In this document: positions 48,688 through 60,500 of the stretch, piece after piece
Layout of the letters: each line of letters opens with the position of its first letter
Position numbering within the stretch: position 1 is the stretch's first letter
Assembly (NCBI GenBank): GCA_020746105.1
Contig: CM036618.1
Location: 19,275,001 to 19,339,000 of the forward strand
DNA from: Trogon surrucura
Taxonomy: Eukaryota > Chordata > Aves > Trogoniformes > Trogonidae
Direction: 5' to 3'
DNA: 64,000 bases
The notes under the pieces: model-generated
Seen by the model: only the letters and a program-made list of their open reading frames with translations
Databases searched by the model: none
What the model was told of the DNA's origin: nothing
Translations under genes and position numbers: made by a program

Positions 48688-51238
48688 GTGAATAATTGCT
48701 AGTTGTCTGTTAACATTCATTAGCTTTTTCAGTCCCAGTTCCCCTATTTTCTTAATTTGAATATTTGAAGAAACACGTAAGACTGAATTGTTGCTGCAGA
48801 GGGGTGCACTGACTTTCATCTTTTAAATGGAAAACTATGTTCAATAAAATGAAATCAGCTCTCTTTTAAAGACAAAGATCATGCCCCTCTGGCTTAATTT
48901 ACCTAAACAGATGTAGGGTTTATGTAAATATGCCATCAATTGTGATGTGAAACAAAAGCTAGAATACCCTACCATCAGCATAAAAATGCATTCTGTGTTA
49001 CCAGCTGGCCAGTCATGACCTATTCAGCTGTAGAGACATTGCATGTCATGCAGGGGAAATGTGACAAAAAATAGTACGTGTGTGAATTCATTGTTTATGA
49101 AAAAAGTCAGCCAGATAAAGCCCCATTTTAAGCACGACAGGTACAGAATAAGCCCCAGTGGGGTAATGTACTTTTTCTACTGCTCTCCCCATCCCTGGGG
49201 CCAGTCGTACAGGCAAAAGATTAGTGTAGTCTGTGGATTTGCTTGGGCTTTCTGTTTTCTTTTGCGAAAGACGCTGTAATCAAGCAGGAATATCTTGGGA
49301 GAACAGAAGACATGACTTCTGCAGAGGATTTAGACCACCTCCCACAGCTGCAGGCCTCTTGGGCCCATCCTTGGAGATTTTTGCTGGTAATATGGACATT
49401 CTTATAGAGGATCATGTCCACAGAAGTCTTCCTTGACACTAGTGGTATCAAACAGACTTGCATGAGGTTGGAGCAATAAGTAATGATACGCTATGCTAAT
49501 GAGACTCACGTGCTGATGCAAGCAGGTTTCAGTGTATTGACACACAGAAGATAATGTTCTGCCTCTGTCTCTGAAGTTTGGTTTGTACCCAGTCTACGAC
49601 TGCAGCTCCCAGAAACTTCTCTTTCCCTTCTACATTCCAAAGTGCTGTCAAAAACAAGCTTCAGAGACCCCTGATACCCATCTTATTCCTTAAAAAAAAT
49701 AATCCTCAAACATCTTAAGACTGTTTTTAGTTTTCACTCCAAAATGGGATGCAATACTTCCATATCAGGTTGGCAAAAATGTCTCTGTGCTAATATTTTC
49801 ATTTGAGATTTTTTGTGCTACAATGATGTTTTGCTGGAGCCATTACCTAAGTGTGTTCTCAAATCAGCTATATATTCCTTAATAATGTCGTTCATGTATT
49901 ATTTTTGTGTACTGTGTATGTGTATTGCCCAAACAATATAGGTTTTACTTTGCTTTTCCATTTTCCATGAGATTTGTTTGGTAAATGGAATATAGGCTAT
50001 TTTAATGAAGAGAAAGCACTTAGACTAATCTTTTACTTAGCAGTTCTCTCTGCCATTGGGTTTGACTGTGGTATTTGGGCTCAGAAGCCTTTAACTGAAT
50101 CTGACTGCTTCCTGGTAGTAGCACAGGACCTCAGCTACTAGCAGCATTCCCATATGACTCCTGTAACACAGCAAAGGGTTCAGCTCTAGAGTTAATCTAC
50201 TTTACAATTACAGCTGTCTTCCTTGGAGGATGCATCATCTGTGCAACAAACTGCACTCAAGGTACTCTAAAAAGCCTCTCCGTTTCCTGTGTGGGAGTTT
50301 CACTGAGCAGACAGCTAGCAAATTATCTGAATGTGGGCTCTGCATAGGAAATGAAAACTTATTTATCTGCAGCTGCAATTCAAAGGAAACACCTATATGT
50401 AGCATTGCTAGCGATTACTAAAAATAGATCCACTTTCTCAAAGTATTTGATCTTAGGAAGAAATTGCCTGTCATTTTTAGAAGGGTTTTTCCTTAAATCT
50501 GAATCTGTTGGTACAAAACTTGTTGCTCACGTAACTCTGCAGAGACATTGGATCTACAGGGTGTTTTTTTCAGGATGATTTCACAACATTCAGAAGGGAC
50601 AGGGGTTACTACTCTCATCTTCTTTTCCAAAAAAGCTCTTTGGGCAGTTCTTTTCAGGGCAAAACAAAAAAAGCAGCTGCAGAATTGTCCTGGCAAAGGG
50701 GAGCGGAATGGTCTGTGGCCACTTGGACACAGAAATGCACCAGCCAGAACAGTCCTTAATGTCCACCCTGACCACAGAGCCCTGGCACACTGCTTATGCC
50801 TCAGAAATAAATAAAATGCCAGGAGGCTGCAGAACGCCCCTCGAGGAGGGAAGAGGACGTGAGGAAAAGTCTTCCAATGCAAACAGAACAACCTTTGAGC
50901 TGCTCCGAGTTTGCAGCCTACCATGCAGAGGGGAGATTTGCATCAGAGGGGAATTAGTGAGAGCTGTGCTCAGCCAATGACATAGTAAGAACTGAGACAG
51001 GAAAAAAGGGGTATATTCAAACAAAAGGCAGACTCAGAGGAACACTCATTTCCCTCCTGAAAGGTCATGTCACAAAAAACACAGTAAATATTAATCATCA
51101 ATGGAAAAAAAATAAGAAAATGCCAAGCCTAGAGTAATTTCTGTTTCTATCTATGATAGAATCACATTGATGCAAGACTGTGAGTCTGCAAGGATTCAAG
51201 GACGTTGGACTGGATGCACACCACCCAGAACTGTGCCT

Positions 51239-51270
51239 GTATGTGTGTGTACATGTGTGTGTGCATATCC
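51239..51270. repeat. (TG)n microsatellite, imperfect
   Basis: TATGTGTGTGTACATGTGTGTGTGCATAT alternating purine-pyrimidine tract. Confidence 0.8.
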
Positions 51271-51623
51271 ATGCTGCGGGGAGGCATAGAAAATTAAAAC
51301 TGTCTCTTAATACATAGCTTAGCTTTATGACAGGAATTTACTTTCAAATGCCTCCTGCCTGGAAGTTTTGTGTGCTTCCCCTAAGGAATGGCAACTGTGG
51401 GTCACAGAAGTTCACCTGGGCTGCCTGTATCTGACCCACACAGAACTTGATTCATGTAAGGGACACTCCAGTTAGTGCAATGCTACAGATATGTTGTTTT
51501 GCCTCCCTAGATCATGCATCACACTTCTAAAGCTACTGCATGCGTTACTCAGTCTGCACTGTGATCCTCTAGTAGAGTGTGACTTCTCTCACACATTAAA
51601 GACATGAGTGGTGATTACCTGAT

Positions 51624-51679
51624 CTTTTCCCCACATGGCTATGAGAGTTTTCTCACCCTCATAGCCATGTGGGGAAAGG
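51624..51679. repeat. Perfect 20-bp inverted repeat with 12-nt spacer
   Basis: TTTCCCCACATGGCTATGAG at 51626-51645 is the exact reverse complement of CTCATAGCCATGTGGGGAAA at 51658-51677. One wobble and one more pair extend the stem to 22. No coding frame or known transposon accounts for it. Confidence 0.95.
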
Positions 51680-53209
51680 CAGTTTTAGCCTGACTTTTAC
51701 TAGAGAAGAGAGGCAAGGAATTGAACTTTGAAAGCAGAGTAAGGTTCTGACCCCTGGTTATATCTTTTGGGAATGTGTCATGTCAGTCTCTTGTGCAAAG
51801 GAAAAACATTTTCGTCCCTGTACTCTCAAGGTCAATGAGTGAGCCCAGGACAGTCTTTTCACTGGAAGGGTACCACCAAGTTGAGGTTGTACGCCTGGGT
51901 ATATGTAAATAATGCATTTGATACGGAGAAAGATTTAATATGGACCTTCTGCTCAATCTTTGGTACTTTTGGAGACCTTTAAACTGCATGTAATTGCCGT
52001 AAAAAGTTCCTTGATCAAAGCCTACACTCTGCATATAAAATGCAGGTACTTCATTCAGACTTCTGACTTCATATTTGACAAACAGAAAAAAATGATGTTT
52101 TGATCAATTTTTAGAATACATCAGCAACAGAGATGGGAAGAGTGTTCCGGACATAATTAAAACTCTTAAACCAAAACCAGCAGTCCAAGAAACTGCTCAA
52201 GAACCTTCCAAAGCTCAACTTCTTTTGTACATATACCTCTTCTTGCTTTTATCCGGGACTATAAATGCTGAAGCAATGAGAAATCTTAGTCTGAGACGAT
52301 TCTGTATCAATAAAGTTGCAGCAGGCTTGAAAGCTTTGCAAGAGGCTCGTTCTCACTATTGTTTCACCTCTCTGTTTGAGGATTTGTTTTTGTTGTGTTC
52401 TCTTCCTCAGCAGCTGTACTTACTGAGAGCAAAATGGATATATTGCAGATGGCATCGGTTCATATCCCACAGGAAAGATTGTTGAGGTGAGCCATTTTAG
52501 CATTTCCCATTGCCAAGTTAAGGAGCAGAAAGTAGCAGCAGTCTCGGAGGTATTGACATGAGAGGGGGTGAATGGATGACTGGTGGGAAGGAGTTAAAAG
52601 ATTTCTGTAATTAAGCTCTTTGTTTTAGTTCCCACCCTACAGAGCTTTTTAGTAAATATCAAACCTTGCTTTATCTTGATTTAGAGTATCACAGAGAAAA
52701 TAGGCAGGAACATACTAGCACACTGCAGGAGAAAAGCAGATCATGTTCTTTGCTGCCAGCTGTGCCAGCAGTATGCCTAGTTGTGACAGGGAAAGCCCTA
52801 AATCCAGTTTCAGTAAATCAAGCCCAGTTGGGGCATCAACAGGTCTGTGGTTTGCCTTTGTCTTGTGGGACCTGGGTTACATTAATATTACATGCACAAC
52901 CTGGGGAGCTGGGGTAAGTCTGGATCTGGGTTTGAACTCCTTCAGAGGTCACGGCCTCTTCAGCTGGGGATTTGGGTTAGGTCCATTACAGCTTATCACT
53001 CTGAGCTCTGATATTCTCTCTCAGTGTGGAATTAACAGGATCCACATGGTGGATTTGGAGTCTAATATTCAAAATTGAGAGCCCTCAGCACTAAGCCCCT
53101 TGTCTTCAACAGGAGCTGTGCACATGCTGAGGCTCAAGCTTGCAGGTCCTGCACCAGGTCATCACTGAGAAAGCATATCACTCTGTTTCAGGCAGTGGAA
53201 GAGGTTTGC

Positions 53210-54157
53210 TGTCGTGGTTCAAGCAGTCTGGGACAAAAAAAACACATGGTCTCCAGCTCACTCCTCCCCCCACCCACATATTTCCACAGCGATGTGGAGG
53301 GAGACAATGCAACTGAAAAGGCTCAAGAGTTTGAGATTAAAGATAGGGAGTGTAATAATCTACCATTTAAGATGACAGGTAAAGTACCAGAGCATTGTGG
53401 TGAGAAAAACATAGATTTAATTCACCACCACCATTTACGAAGTAGGAGAGTGAGAGGAATACATCAATAAACACGACCCAAACTTAAATACGCTTCATTC
53501 CCACCCCCCACACTTCCCAGCTACCTCCTCCTCTCCCCACCAGTGCAAGGGAAGCAGGGGGTGGGGAGTCCAGTCCATCTGGCCATTGCTCATTGTCCAT
53601 GGCAGCTCCTCCTTGAGAAAGAGGGCTCCTCGCAGTCTGTCCTTCATGCCATGTGCTGTCCACCTCATGGGAAGCAATCCTCTTTCTCCTCATGAATCCC
53701 TCAGGGCCATGGATTGCTTTGAGTATGTCCCCCACTGGTGCTTGGTCTCTTTCCCTTCTTGCATGGGGCTCTGCGCGTACTGACGCATCCTGGACGTTCT
53801 CGCCACCGTCGATTCTCTCAGCTGACAGGCAATAACCCTCTTGCTATCTCAGCCACCACGGGCTTCAGGGAAATGTCCTGCTTTGTCAGCCTTCTTGTTC
53901 TCCTCTCACTTCTCCATCCTCCAACACAAAAACTCCCCGACAGTAAAGACAGGGCAGATTGAAACAAGACAAAACCAAAAGAGAGAGAGAGAACAATGGG
54001 GCCGCCTCTTAAATACCTTGATGGCAGAGGCACTGATTGGCCTGGCCCTGGCCAGAGGCAGGTCTGACTCTTACCTGAGGGTGAGGGAGGCTCTTGAAGT
54101 TTCACACGAGTCTACTTCCACCTTTACAAAAATCCCACCAGACTTAAACCCATGACA
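53210..54157 (-). mobile_element. LTR-retrotransposon-like element (possible solo LTR)
   Basis: On the minus strand the block starts TGTCATGGGTTTAAG and ends GAACCACGACA, so it has TG...CA ends with short inverted termini (TGTC/GACA), as in avian ERVL-type LTRs. A TATA-like GGTATTTAAGAGGC lies near 54018-54005, followed by a CT-rich stretch, and ATTAAA lies near the 3' side. I see no clear 5-bp target duplication and no retroviral coding region. The TATA is close to the 5' side, which would leave a short U3, so it may be a composite rather than a simple solo LTR. Confidence 0.55.
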
Positions 54158-56847
54158 CAGCCCCAAGATATACTAGTTTTCCAATGCTCCAATAAGAAGA
54201 ATCAACTATTTGAAGCAAGGAAGTTGCATATGAAATTTTTTAAGAAATTTAAAAAAAAGATCCCTGTCCTCATAATCTTTTCTACAGCATAGAAAGGCAC
54301 AGAAGGAACAGCATTTCTTTTAGACAAATAGCTCTTATTTCTTTTGTCAGATGTTTTCTTTTGTAAGGGCTGTCTGCCCATCCCAGACAGAAGCAGAGAT
54401 CTCAGATTGCATGCTTTTTCCATCACCGGCTGTCTGCCCGCACACATGACCTATTGATGTCCCTGGTGAGCTGTGTAGAGACTTGTACAGAAAGGAGCAC
54501 TGCCTCTTGACATTAAGATGCTCTTTTCTGACCTCCAGAAAAAGGATTTTTAGTATGAATTTGGTGGGTGAATTTTGCCTGAGGCAGGCTCTTGTACCGT
54601 GAAATCCTCCCCTTGAAGGACTGCAGGGGCCATAAAATTGATGTAAGGAGCCAAGTTTCCCTCCACGAAGTCTGAAAGGGAGAGCAGAGACCCAGCAATC
54701 CAAGGGAGGTGACTCTGGGTTTTGGCATGCTCCCTTAGAGATCTGCAGACCCTGGGGCTTTATCTGCAGGGTGGCCAACATCTGACAAAACAATCTGCTG
54801 GAAGCTTTATTGAGGGAACCTCACAGACTTTCCTGCCGTTTGCCCAGATTTCCCCACACAGGGAGTGAATCTGGCACGGGTGATGTGAGCAGACTGATTT
54901 CAAAATGCACCGTGCCATAAATTCCATCGAAGGGGGAAGTGTGGCAGATTAGACAGCAGGCTCCGACCCACCCGCTTCACTCCATGTGCGTGCCGAAATC
55001 TGTTGGGATGTAAGTTCCTTTTCTTTTAAGTTTCTTTTCTTTTGCTCCTTCTACTAATCCAGTGTACCAAGCATGCTTGGGCATAAAGGGAAAACTGCAG
55101 CACATTGGATTAATGCTGTCTCTACTCGTTAGTTGTTTGCTATTCTGCAAGCCGTCCTTTAGAGTCGGTGTATAGATAATATAGAGCCACGAGAGGGAGC
55201 AAGAGTACTAAATAAGACAGTTTGGGATTTAAGACCTCTGGATAAGTTTTAGAGTGATAGCAACACATAAAACATAAAGAGCTGGAAGAATAGGGGGTTG
55301 TTGGTTCAGAAGGTATGTGGTTGTATTAAAAGGTGGAGAACCAAAAGATGATTTAAAGCTATTTTGATACATGTGGTAGGCATTGGGGTTTTTAAAATTC
55401 TTTTTATAGAGAACACTGGCTAAGCTCCTAAGCTGGTGAATGGCATAAGAACGTAGATTTTACAAGTACATTTATATCGCCCCTCCAAAAGAAAGAGAAA
55501 AGAGAGATGTTATATAAGTTGGTCAATATGACCCTCAGCTGCACAGAACTTAAACATTTTGTCTTCACCACAGCACTGTTGTAGCGAGGCTTGCCTTGCC
55601 TTTGTGTCACTGCTGTCTTGTGTGGTTGTGAACAAATCACCCATCCTCAGGGATGATTAGGTAACTAATATTCAGAAAAGCTGCAGAACTGAAGTATCTA
55701 AATAATACTGTGGACCTATTTCCCCTATGCCCCATTTGCACTGTATGTCTGAAATAAATGTGTTAGAGCTTCTTCCCCTCACAGAGAAATTGAATACGCT
55801 CAGTACACTGAAGATTGTAAAAGAAGATGATGTGTTGCAGGTACCTGGGGCTCAGGGGCTTTGATTGTTACAACTAGCATAAAATAACTGGATTTTTTTA
55901 ACAATGCTATTTTTGGTCCGAGTGCATCCTGGGCTGTTTTTCCATGAAGCCATGCAGAAGGCATGCTGGTGAGGCTAAAAGCCAGGTATTCTGATTAAAA
56001 AGTCAAGATCCCCAGAGGCATGTAGGACATTGATCTGTCTTCCTCTTCCAGACCTGTCTTTTGTGTATCCCAGGTTTTATCAGTTTGCTTTATTGCAATA
56101 AGTTCGTTCAGGCTGAAATAATTAAAGGCGTGACAGTTTTTTCCGTAATACGATCTTATTTTTCAAGGAGCTATAAAATTTCACTCTCGGCTGCAACTTG
56201 ACATATATAGTTGAGAATCTGCTGCTGTTAAAGTATTTTTAAATGCCTTGAAGCATTCTTTGAACCAAATTGGGTCATTAAGAAAAAGGGGACTGTACTC
56301 CATAATATGCTATTTCTAAAAACCTCTTTCAAGTCAGTAGGAATTTCTCTCTCTTTTTCTGATATTTTTAAGGCCACAAATAATATAAATTACTGATGTT
56401 TAAGATATTACAAAATTTTGTTGTGGAGGTAACATGTTAGCTGCACAGTTAAGGTTGTATTGAGTTTTGATTTTAAAGCAGAGGAAAATTTAACTGTTGA
56501 AAAATTAGTTGTGGTGTCTCAAAAATTGCATGTACTGTATATAATTCATGCCTCCTCTGAACAGTGTAGATAGTGTTATTTATGGTGAAAACTGCATGAA
56601 ACATGTTCTTTTAAGACTCCATTTTCAGTTTCTCATGACTTTGCCAACTCTTTCTGTGTTAAGTGTCCCCTGCAGTGTGCTTACCCCAGAGTGAATGATT
56701 TTGTAAAAGTGTTAGCAAAATATCCAGGAAAAATATTGCAAAAATGGTGCACTGATTCCCCAGCATGTCATATGGGAAAAGATGATCTGCTTCATCTATT
56801 TTAGAAAGTTTCAGCCACCATTTTGTTGACAGACTTTAGCACCTCCA
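54158..56847. other. Intergenic sequence
   Basis: No gene or repeat recognised. Confidence 0.5.
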
Positions 56848-57500
56848 TGGAAAGCTGGATATGAGTCAACAGCACATGCTTGCAGCCCAGAAAGCCAACT
56901 GTATCCTGGGGTTCATCAAAAGAAGCGTGGCCAGCAGGTCAAGGGAGGTGATTCTGCCCCTCTGCTCTGCTCTGGTGAGACCGCACCTGGAGTGCTGTGT
57001 CCAGCTCTGGAGCCCCCAACACAAGAGGGACATGGATGTGTTGGAGACGGTCACAAAAATTATTAGAGGGCTGGAGTACCTCTCCTGTGAAGACAGGCTG
57101 AGACAGTTGGGGTTGTTCAGCCTGAAAAAGGTGCTGGCAAGACCTTACAGTGGCCTTCTGGTACCTGAAGAGGGCCTACATGAAAGCTGGGGAAGGACTG
57201 CTTACAAGTTCATGTAGCAACAGGACAAGGGGCAATGGTTTTAAACTAGAGCAGGTTAGACTGAGATTAAACAATAATAAGAAGTTCTTTACTATGAGGG
57301 TGGTGAAACACTGAAACGGGTTGCCCAGAGAGGTGGTGGAAGCACAATTCCTGGAGACACTCAGGGTCAGGCTTGATGGAGATCTGAGAAACCTGATCTA
57401 GTCAAAGGTGTCCCTGCTCACTGCAGGGGGGTTGGACCAGATGACTTTTAAGGGTCCTTTCCTACCCAACACATGATTCTATGACTCTATGATTTTATGG
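56848..57500 (+). mobile_element. CR1 fragment, plus strand
   Basis: Encodes a broken CR1 C-terminal region (MSQQHMLAAQKANCILGFIKRSVASRSREVI begins the frame; RPHLECCVQLWSPQHKRDMD, LEYLSCEDRLRQLGLFSL follow). It ends in ATGATTCTATGACTCTATGA, the 3' octamer tail. It is frameshifted after about 57055. Confidence 0.88.
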
Positions 57501-60500
57501 TTTGCATTGCATCTGAAACCTGAGATGCAGACCACTCCTGACTAGGTGCCAGAAACGTGCTTGCAGCATTCACCAAAAAACCCTCTACTAATGTCTGGCC
57601 AAGTCATAAACCTCTGCAACGTTTCAATTCACTGCAGCTCGGAGGAGGCTTGTTACAGAGGTCCAGTGCTCCTGTCAGTGTACATGGTCTGACAGGGCTG
57701 AGCAGAGTCTCATCACCCACATCCAGCATCGGTCATCAGCTGTGATGGCACAGGGCTGCCTGCCCCAGTTTTCCCAGCTCTCCACCAGGGCTGCTGGGCC
57801 ATTAGAAGAACTCCATCATCTCCATCCTTCCCTCTGTGCAACCAGATGGGCTATGGCTGGGGCAGGTCCACACAAGTCCTGGGGTTCTTGCAGGGTCAGG
57901 TCACCCTACATCCCATGGCAAGCATCATAAATCACTTTCTTTTTTTCTTTTTCTGTGTTTGTTCCTCATTATAGTGCCTACTAGGAGACATGTGGGGTCT
58001 GGTCTGCCCAGCAACATGGAGCTTTCAAGGTGTCAACCAGAGTCAGTGGGAATTGTGCTGTAAAACAACATTGGCTGAAAAATCTGAGCTGGGCATTTCA
58101 AATCAGGATTTAACAAATGAGGAGAAGGTTTCCATGTGCATATTTATGTCTTTTTCCTCATCCATAGCAGGAGAAGGGTAAGAACTATTCATGTCACAGT
58201 GATGATATAAGGATAAATCCATTTGGGAAGCATTCACATACTATCCTGATGGAGCTACAGACAAAGTCATCATGAAATGACTAATTTGTTTCCCGTGACT
58301 GAAGCTTTCTTCAGGAACACTCCACTGAAGTTTCGTTTTGAAAAAAAGACAATAATTGTAAAACTTTCTCAATATTTTTCAGCACAAAATATACACAGTT
58401 TTTGCTGCAAACTGAAAAAGGGTGGTTTTGATTTGTACAAAAAAAAATGGCAGCTTGGCTTTACTCAGGATTTTTTTCCTCAGAATTAATTAAAAATAAA
58501 TAATGTGTTTTTCCTTCAGTTTGGATGGAAACAGTTTGAACAGTCAGAAGCTTTGCCTAATTGGGAAAAATATAATGAACAACCAGATAATTCTTTGAGA
58601 ATTCTATTATTTTGAGAAAGATCTAGGAGCTCTTTTTGTCAATGGCTATCTTCATATGACTTCAGTCATGCTTGAATTTTGTTCTTTGATCTTGGAAATA
58701 CATCCATGGCATCAAAGTGTGTGAGGTCCTTAGTAACAACATTTTTGCTTTCAGATTTGCATAAATCCAGGAAAGAGCATAGCATTAGAGCTCAGTGTCA
58801 GAGATTAACAAGGTACCATGTTTAAGTAAAGTGTGATTATTGCTGACCAAAGTGGATAAAGGAATACATGTGAATAAATCAAAGGAATATAAATATTAAT
58901 AGTGATGAAAATAATAATAAAGCGTAATTCTGAAAGCTTCTAAGGAATGAGGATCTGTGATTCTGCTTGAGATGAAAATTAGGATTAAGTCAAATAAATT
59001 AAGATAGTATGGATGACAAGGGCACCAGACCCATTTTTTTCCAGACAGGCAAGAAGTAGCTTGTAGCAGGTTTCATTTCAGTCAGTACTTCAAAATGGTG
59101 CAAAAAAATGAGTAAATGCTTATATGAAATAAAAACACTAATCTAGGCAGCAAGAACAAAAACACAGTTTAAGATGGAGAGTGGTTTGGACAGGGTGATT
59201 TTCTTCAGCTATCTTGCTCTGGCATATGTTGTTTTCTCATTCCAAAGAATACACATGGTTTCAAATCATTGTGTCTTTCATTGAAGAGAGATCAGGCAAA
59301 ATTCCTTATAAAATATTTCATATATTTTCTAAACGCTTCACTGCTGCCAGAATCGGCAAGGGTGCATTATCTAGAGTGCAATCAAATGTCATGCTAGAAA
59401 AGCACTAAAGCCTTTTTAATTAAAAACATCATAAAGGCTTAAGTAAAATTATAACTACTGGTTACTGTAATCTTCTCAGAGGGGTACTCGTGTGTGTATA
59501 TGTGTGCTTGTGCCTGTGAGAGTGGGGGTGTGTGAGTGTGTGGTGGAAAATGAGCCCTGCACAAACAACATGTCTGTGAGGGTTCATCTGATCGTGCAGC
59601 TGCGCAGGCTCCAGACGGACCCTTAACCCTTTCATGCTCCCACATCGATGCTGCACAGCTTTGCAGGCTGCCATGCGTAGCAATTGCTGAGAGGTCAGTG
59701 AGCACAGCCCTTGAACAAGAGGGGAATTTTGCAACCCACGTGCCATTTAGGAACTCACAACTGGTCATTCCCGTTGGCACTGTGTTATGTATGTGATGTG
59801 CCTTTGCCTCTTTTGCTGACGGGCTTGATGGAGGAAAGGGATGTGGTGGCACTCCAGAATCAGTGGAGCTCCAGCTGTTCATAATAGCCAAAATCTGAGG
59901 CAGGACATCTCAAAATTGCTCAAGGCAGTGTCAGAGCAAGCTGCTGCTCTGAGACAGACTATCCCACCTTATATACTCCCTAGCTCCAGTCTCTGTGCAG
60001 GAGTATATAGGATGGTTACTGCTTCAAGGCATGAACTGCTCCCACCCTGATAAAAATGCTGCCCCTATTCCCATCTCAACAGTAGCAGGAAAAGAAATCA
60101 TCTCCATCTCTAGCTCTCTGCTGCTTTTGCTTTCTGTCACGCTCTTACGTAAGCTCCCTTCATTGAAACTTTTGCCCCCTTCAACCTTCCTGACTACTTT
60201 TCATTTTCCTCCCCCTGAACTCCAACACAGACTCTGCCACCAAGAGTAATGCTAAATTTTACCTGGAAAAAAAACTATGTTAAGTCCTAAATATCCTGTT
60301 GCAGTATTCAGAATTCACACTTTACATGTGCTTGGCCATTACATTTACCAGCAATACCATGTAACTTCCAAACCTAACCATTGGAATGTTATCGTTGACA
60401 GTTCAGGCATAATACAACAGTGGAGATTTATTCCTTAAAGGCCAGACTGTGGCTTTGCTGTGAGACTCCTGTAAAGGGCTGGATAATGTTACATTGCCCC

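Larger units (their letters stand above)
45651..53209. other. Intergenic sequence downstream of CMPK2
   Basis: About 7.5 kb with no gene supported. It holds a (TTTTA)n microsatellite near 47107, a poly-T run near 48653, a (TG)n tract near 51240 and a perfect inverted repeat at 51626-51677. Confidence 0.55.

Noticed and set aside
53484-54105. Short frames within the LTR-like block
   Set aside because: Short overlapping frames on both strands with no retroviral domain.
59439-59891. 150-codon minus-strand frame
   Set aside because: Its C-terminal part is a translation of the GT simple repeat (His/Thr-rich), and there is no family resemblance or splice support.
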